Below are positions 59,087-64,000 of a DNA stretch of 64,000 nt, piece after piece. Every line of letters starts with the position of its first letter. Positions within the stretch are counted from its first letter, which is position 1. The notes below the pieces were generated by a model. That model saw only the letters and a list, made by a program, of their open reading frames with translations, had not been told where the DNA came from and ran no database searches. Origin of the DNA: Lactuca virosa. Taxonomy: Eukaryota; Streptophyta; Magnoliopsida; Asterales; Asteraceae. The stretch spans positions 74,450,044-74,514,043 of the forward strand of contig CAKMRJ010004445.1 of assembly GCA_928212115.1 (NCBI GenBank), in the 5' to 3' direction. The translations under genes and the position numbers were made by a program.

Positions 59087-60484
59087 GACTAAAATGCACA
59101 AATGGTCCCTGTGGTAGCTGAAAATTGCCACTTTTGTCCAAAAAAGTTTAATCTAGCACCAGTGGTCCAAAACTTTGCTTTTGTTGCGAGTTTGGTCCAA
59201 AACTTTATGAAAATAATTAAAATGACGAAATTGCCCTTAGTTTATCTTTTATCTTTTTCTTTTTTTTCTGTATTTATAAGAAAATCAAAAATAAAAATAT
59301 CATCCACCCTTACTATCTACCACACCCACAACCTCTTTCATCTTTTTATATCCTCCCAACCCCACTAGAAGAGACGACCGGAAAATTCAGAACACTGCCG
59401 CCGCCATCGCCAGGAACTGCCACCATCACTGGAAACCACCATTGTTCACCGAAAACCACTATTATTGCCCGAAATTGCCACCGTTTACACCAGATTAGGC
59501 CATATTCCACCATCAGACATGTTAGCTCGCCGGATTTACACCAAAACCGCCAGTCACCATCGTTAGTCACCCAAACCAACTTTGACAACATAGAAACCAA
59601 CGGAGTCGTCCTTCTTCGACTCTGAAAACCCTTCAATGCAAGAAACCATCATTCGTCTGTTTCCGACTCGATATGTCGTCGAATAACCACCAGCTTTGTC
59701 ACCCCCTTTCTCAGTTCATCTTCTCCGACATGATCGACATAATTCGTGTTCTTCAAAACAACATTGTGAACGACATACCTCGTGTTTTTCAAATCTGCTT
59801 TTTCAAGCTTCAACAATGGTGGCCATTTCGAAACCTCCACTCGAACAGTTCTTTGGCAAGCCCTACAAACCAAACAACAACAAACTCAAATCATAACCAA
59901 CTCCTTGTTAATCATAAATAAACTCGAATTAGAAGCAGTTAAGTTCTTCTCTTATCCTTTTTCTCTAAATCGGACAAACGCTAGGGTTTCCAACGACATC
60001 GATGTTTAGAAAAGAGATCGATGAGAAGGGTGGTGACGCTAGGGTTTCATAAAAGTAACATTTAAAAAGATTAGAGATGGTGATGTGTGAAGCAAAACAA
60101 CAATGGTGGTATAAGAATGGTGATTTGAGATACAATAGATAGAGGATGGTGATGTAGGAATTAGATCAGATTCAGAGGAGGAGTTCCTCATTCGTCACCT
60201 CCACTGGTGGTGGTTTGGGTTCTTCAAATAGTATCATAGGGTGAAACATTTTGACGAAGAGAGAGAGAGAGAATATTTTTTTTAAATCTGTAATAAAAAT
60301 ATTCAAAAAGGAGAATACAAAGGGTAAAATCAAGGACAATTTCCTCATTATAAAAAAGTTAAAACTAAATTGAATTAAACTCGCAACAAAATGAAAAGTT
60401 TGGACCTCTGGTATTAGTCCAAACTTTTTTGGACTAAATTGACAATTTTCAACTAACCACGGAAACTATTTGTGCAGTTTTGTC
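59087..60484. mobile_element. Non-autonomous MULE with long TIRs and 9-bp TSD
   Basis: Flanked by perfect 9-bp direct repeats AAAATTTAA (59078-59086 and 60485-60493). The terminal inverted repeats are about 110 bp: the left end starts GACTAAAATGCACAAATGG and the right end, reverse complemented, GACAAAACTGCACAAATAG. Both arms contain GTCCAAAAAAGTTT and GTTGCGAGTTT. 9-bp TSD and long TIRs are Mutator-like hallmarks. The 1.4-kb element has a GC-richer interior (59360-59870) but no transposase. Confidence 0.88.
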
Positions 60485-60493
60485 AAAATTTAA

Positions 60494-61135
60494 ATGTAAT
60501 CCATACATCAATACACCATGAGTTACAATAAAAAAATATTGTCATAGTTACTATTTGGAGTTGTTAGAATTTATAAGATAATTATTTTATCTAATAACAA
60601 AATTCCAAAATAAAAAGTATACCACAATGACAAAATGTATCGTATAATTATAAATTTATTATTTAGTTATTTTTTAAATTATAATATATTTTATTTTCAA
60701 TTTTATGTTATATTTATTTTTCTGAATTATAAATTTCTTAGGTTCCGTCTCAAATTATTTTTTACTTTTTATATATTTGTTAAATAAATTATTTATTATA
60801 TTTTTTTGATACACCGATATATATCTATTATATAGATAGTATATATGGCTAGACATAGTCATTCGACAAGCTGTTCAACACGACCTACGTGGCATCGACG
60901 CACACTACATCGTGTCCTCGGCAAGCGAACTTGGCAGGCTTCTACCAAGTTGTGTTCTTATTTCTTCTTCTCTTCTGCGCCCTTCTTTTCTCCCAGTTGG
61001 CAACTCATACCCTTTCTTCTTCTTCTTTCCTTCTTCCCCCTTTCTTCCTTGCTGGCTGAGATGGATTTCGGTTGGACCGACATCACTCTTTTACAAGGAC
61101 GAATCTAGCTCTTTGAGAGTGGGGGAATATTAGAA
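60494..61135 (+). other. AT-rich interval, then possible retrotransposon 3' end
   Basis: 60494-60840 is AT-rich with nothing recognised. An 87-codon open frame (60845-61108) has a hydrophobic middle but no family match. It is followed by GAGAGTGGGGGAATATTAG, which looks like a polypurine tract next to a degenerate LTR start. The assignment is weak. Confidence 0.3.
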
Positions 61136-61571
61136 AACAATTTTTATAATTTATTAAATATGCCATATTTTCATAGTCATAAAGAATGTCCCCAATGGCT
61201 GGTGGGAGGAGCTAAAATGGACGCTAATCATCTTATTCCCTCCCTTTTAGTAGAGTATTCTTCAACCTTAATTCTCTAACTCCAAACAAATGTGGGAATT
61301 CACTTTCAACTTCCCAGAAAAATTGTTTATCCCAAATTGTTGTTTTATACAAAATACTCAACTTTACCTCACAATATGTGTGAGTAGAAAGGTAGACCTA
61401 TAACTCTGTAAGCTAAACTTTCCCTTTTTTTTAGTAGGGTTTACCTAGAGTAATACTAAATATTTCAAAAAATATGCTTACGTTTTGTGATCATGCTTCA
61501 TATTTGATCTGTTAGGCATTGTCAACCAACTCCATTCAAAATTACATTACCTATAAAAATAATTAGAATCC

Positions 61572-61869
61572 CTATTCTAATAAATAAATAGTTTTAATCT
61601 TCTTTTTCCAAGTGTTACTTTAATACAACTCTTCATTAATATTATATCATGTGTTATGTAGATATATTAGACAACTCATTTCAAAATTCAAATTTATATT
61701 TTCTAATTATATGTTAAATTTGAAGTTATAATAACTTCAAAAAATTTGATATATCTCTTAATTAATAATTTATTTAATTTAGTTAAAATAATTGATTAAT
61801 AAGTATAAATTTTTATTATGAAAGTTTAATTAATTTTATAACCCGTGGTTCCCACGGGTTATAAACTAG
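61572..61869 (+). mobile_element. Short non-autonomous Helitron-like element
   Basis: Ends in a perfect 9-bp stem with 3-nt loop (AACCCGTGG, TTC, CCACGGGTT; 61840-61860) followed by ATAAACTAG, as expected for a Helitron 3' end (hairpin then CTRR). The 5' end CTATTCTAATAAAT matches the inverted copy at 45846-46147. The next bases, CTATTCTAATATT, repeat the 5' word, as if a second copy began immediately. Confidence 0.7.
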
Positions 61870-61983
61870 CTATTCTAATATTAACCTCTTTCCTTGTTAT
61901 TCGACTCAAAACATGTTTCATATAATTGGCAAGTACATCTTTCTTTTAGATTTTCAAGCTTGTGCTGTTTTCCTTTTTATTAA

Positions 61984-62153
61984 GAGAAATTAAATATTTT
62001 TCTACATTTTCTTCCTACTTATCTTCCTACCCAAATGAAATTATGACAAGTGTCATATTTAGATAAAACTAATGATATTTTAGTACACTTGTCATCATTT
62101 CAAATTGGTAGAAAGATAATTAGGAAAAAAAGCAGGAGGATATTTAATTTCTC
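61984..62153. mobile_element. 170-bp MITE, MULE-type
   Basis: Arms of about 65 bp are imperfect inverted repeats (GAGAAATTAAATAT at the left, its complement at the right; both contain GACAAGTG). Flanking 9-mers TTTTATTAA (61975-61983) and TTTCATTAA (62154-62162) match at 8 of 9 positions. Confidence 0.78.
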
Positions 62154-62162
62154 TTTCATTAA

Positions 62163-63927
62163 ATCAGAATAGAAAGATAGATGATTTTGACTGAATCAAT
62201 TATTTTGACGCAATAATATATGTTATTGTTAGTGCCCCTACAAAAAAAAATCTTGATCCGCCACTGCTCCCTCTGCTTAAGTATTAACGATTGACTAACC
62301 ACGGTTAATTAAAACCAAATAGACTTGTTGTATGAAAAGAAAAAAGACCAAGCTTGTCACTTTTTCTAGACTGGCCATTTAAATTATTTAAAACTACAAA
62401 TATTATTGTTTAAGTTGCTATAAAATTATGAAGGGAAAATGACTTGCAAAGGTAATTACATTTTCGTCTTGTTTACGTTTAGACAAATTTATTTTCTTTT
62501 GTATACTTGACTATTTAACTTGTTAAATGTGTTCACATATTATCATTGTGGTAATAGGTGAACACATTTAACAAGTTAAATGGTCAAATTTGTATAAAAA
62601 AACTGTTTAAATGTGAACATTTTTTTTACAAATTTCTTAAGACTTTTTATAATTTCTTACAACATTTATATGATATTTTTTCTTATAAGTTTATCTAATA
62701 CAATGTTTTAAACTTTGCTTATAATTTTTTTTTAAAACTTTTTTATACTTTCATATAATTTTAATACAATTGCTTTTAAACCAAATATTTTATAAATGTT
62801 TTAAATTTTTCTTACAAGTTTTTAACTTTTTTTTTCAAACAATTTTTTTATAACTTTTATACAGTTATTTCTAAACTTTCTTTTACAACATTTTTAAAGT
62901 GTTTTACAGATTTTGTATGACAGTATAATATTTTTTATAACATTTTAAAATACTTTTGTTAAATACTAGTTTAAAATGTTGTATTAAAAAAAGTTAAAAG
63001 TTTATAATCTTCTAATTATAAAGTATTAAAAAGTTGTAATAATTATAAAATATTTACATTATATAGATTTTTTTTTGTTTTTTTATTTGCTAAGTAATAT
63101 TTCTTTTTATTTTTTAAAAAACCCTCCGTACTTATTGTTACATATTTAATTTATTTAATTATTTTCAGATACTATTTACTTTAGAAATATTATATATGCT
63201 TAAAAACAAAAGAAAAAAAATTATAAGAGGCTACATAAACTATTTTACAAAACAGAAAAATATTTATTAATTAAAAAGTAAATTTAGAATTAATCAATAT
63301 TTAATTAATATTTAGGAAATTGTAAATATTTTAAAAATAACGTTCGAAAATATAATACAAACAAATATGAAAAATAAAATTGTTATTAAAAGTGGGGAAA
63401 ATAACTTATTAGAGTAATTAACATTTCGTTTTGTTCAAATTTTGATAATTTTTTTTTTTATATATAATGATAATATGTAAACATATATATCAAGCTAAAT
63501 AGTTAAATATGTAAAAAATAAAGAAGTTTAAACATCACGAAAAAGAAGATTAGACTGATAAATCATTTTTTTCAATTTAAAATAAACGCGTAATTATTTA
63601 GGGTGTAAAAGTAAAAGAAAAGCATTTGTAATGTTTGGTCAACCATTAATTACCTGGCAAATTGAGGTCTTGTCGATGACGCTTCTAACTGGTACTATAA
63701 CTATTTTCAAACACTATGAAACCATTTTGACTTTATACAATCTTTTATGACGTTACTGATTAGTTAGATTACATTTAGATCCTCTCCGATCTTTTCCACA
63801 ATTCCTGTTATATTTCGAACTCTATAAATAAATATTATTTTGACATACAGATTTATGTGAACATAGACTTGGCCTGAGTTAAAATGTAAATAAAAATAAA
63901 TATTTGTTAAGCATATATATCTATATA

Positions 63928-63974
<47 letters not shown>

Positions 63975-64000
63975 TAGGTTCATGTGAGACGACCTAATTT
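62163..64000. other. AT-rich interval without genes
   Basis: Very AT-rich, poly-T-rich sequence with no open frame of interest. It holds one strong inverted repeat (62508-62586). It ends in a (TA)n run (63928-63970) followed by GGGTTAGGTTCATGTGAGAC, perhaps the start of a TA-repeat-associated element cut by the window edge. Confidence 0.6.
62508..62586. repeat. Inverted repeat, 29-bp arms, 21-bp loop
   Basis: TTTAACTTGTTAAATGTGTT lies in the left arm (62508-62536). Its complement is at 62558-62586, with one mismatch. Confidence 0.85.

Noticed and set aside
60845..61133. Open frame of 87 codons with a hydrophobic Phe/Leu-rich middle, possible small membrane protein
   Set aside because: The hydrophobic part comes from a TTCTTC-rich tract, and the following polypurine-like sequence suggests retrotransposon debris.

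Overview
The window is plant nuclear DNA made almost entirely of transposable elements. The evidence is plant-type Ty3/gypsy chromoviruses with a chromodomain, a Sirevirus-type Ty1/copia element with a third ORF, LTRs primed by initiator tRNA-Met, and MULE, hAT and Helitron remnants. LTR sizes and sequence style remind me of composite-family plants such as lettuce or sunflower relatives; that is an impression, not proof. I find no convincing host gene, tRNA, rRNA or CRISPR array.

Positions 1-47367 form a nest of insertions. Element E (minus; LTR 43609-47367, degenerate gag 42187-43608) is interrupted by gypsy element D (chromodomain tail 40021-40187, 3' LTR 40206-42186). D is interrupted by element A, which has long LTRs and a non-coding interior (1-6826 plus 39433-40020). 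The right LTR of A is interrupted by Sirevirus-like copia element B on the minus strand (6827-39427, TSD tgggt). B is interrupted between pol and its env-like third ORF by a gypsy array C (11557-31299, TSD ttcac). C reads LTR1-internal1-LTR2-internal2-LTR3. Paired-LTR divergence judged by eye is roughly 5% for A, 1.8% for B and 1% for C, and about 0.35% between the two C internals. This agrees with the nesting order.

The C array looks like one insertion later duplicated by unequal recombination. A single TSD pair flanks the whole array, and the middle LTR matches LTR3 over its left part and LTR1 at its right end. All coding regions in A-E are broken: in-frame stops in C pol, stops and frame changes in B, and a Gly in place of the first catalytic Asp of B integrase.

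Positions 47368-54716 hold a gypsy-type LTR start (F, 47416), a gag-only copia remnant on the minus strand (G, LTR 52690-53478) and an LTR 3' fragment (H). Positions 54717-64000 are AT-rich with small DNA elements: a hAT with 8-bp TSD (56889-57820), a foldback (57973-58275), a MULE with 9-bp TSD (59087-60484), a short Helitron (61572-61869) and a MULE-type MITE (61984-62153).

The most unusual signal is a set of clusters of short interrupted palindromes with a 3-nt centre. Different LTR families carry different arm sequences, and in A and F the clusters sit just upstream of a TATA box.
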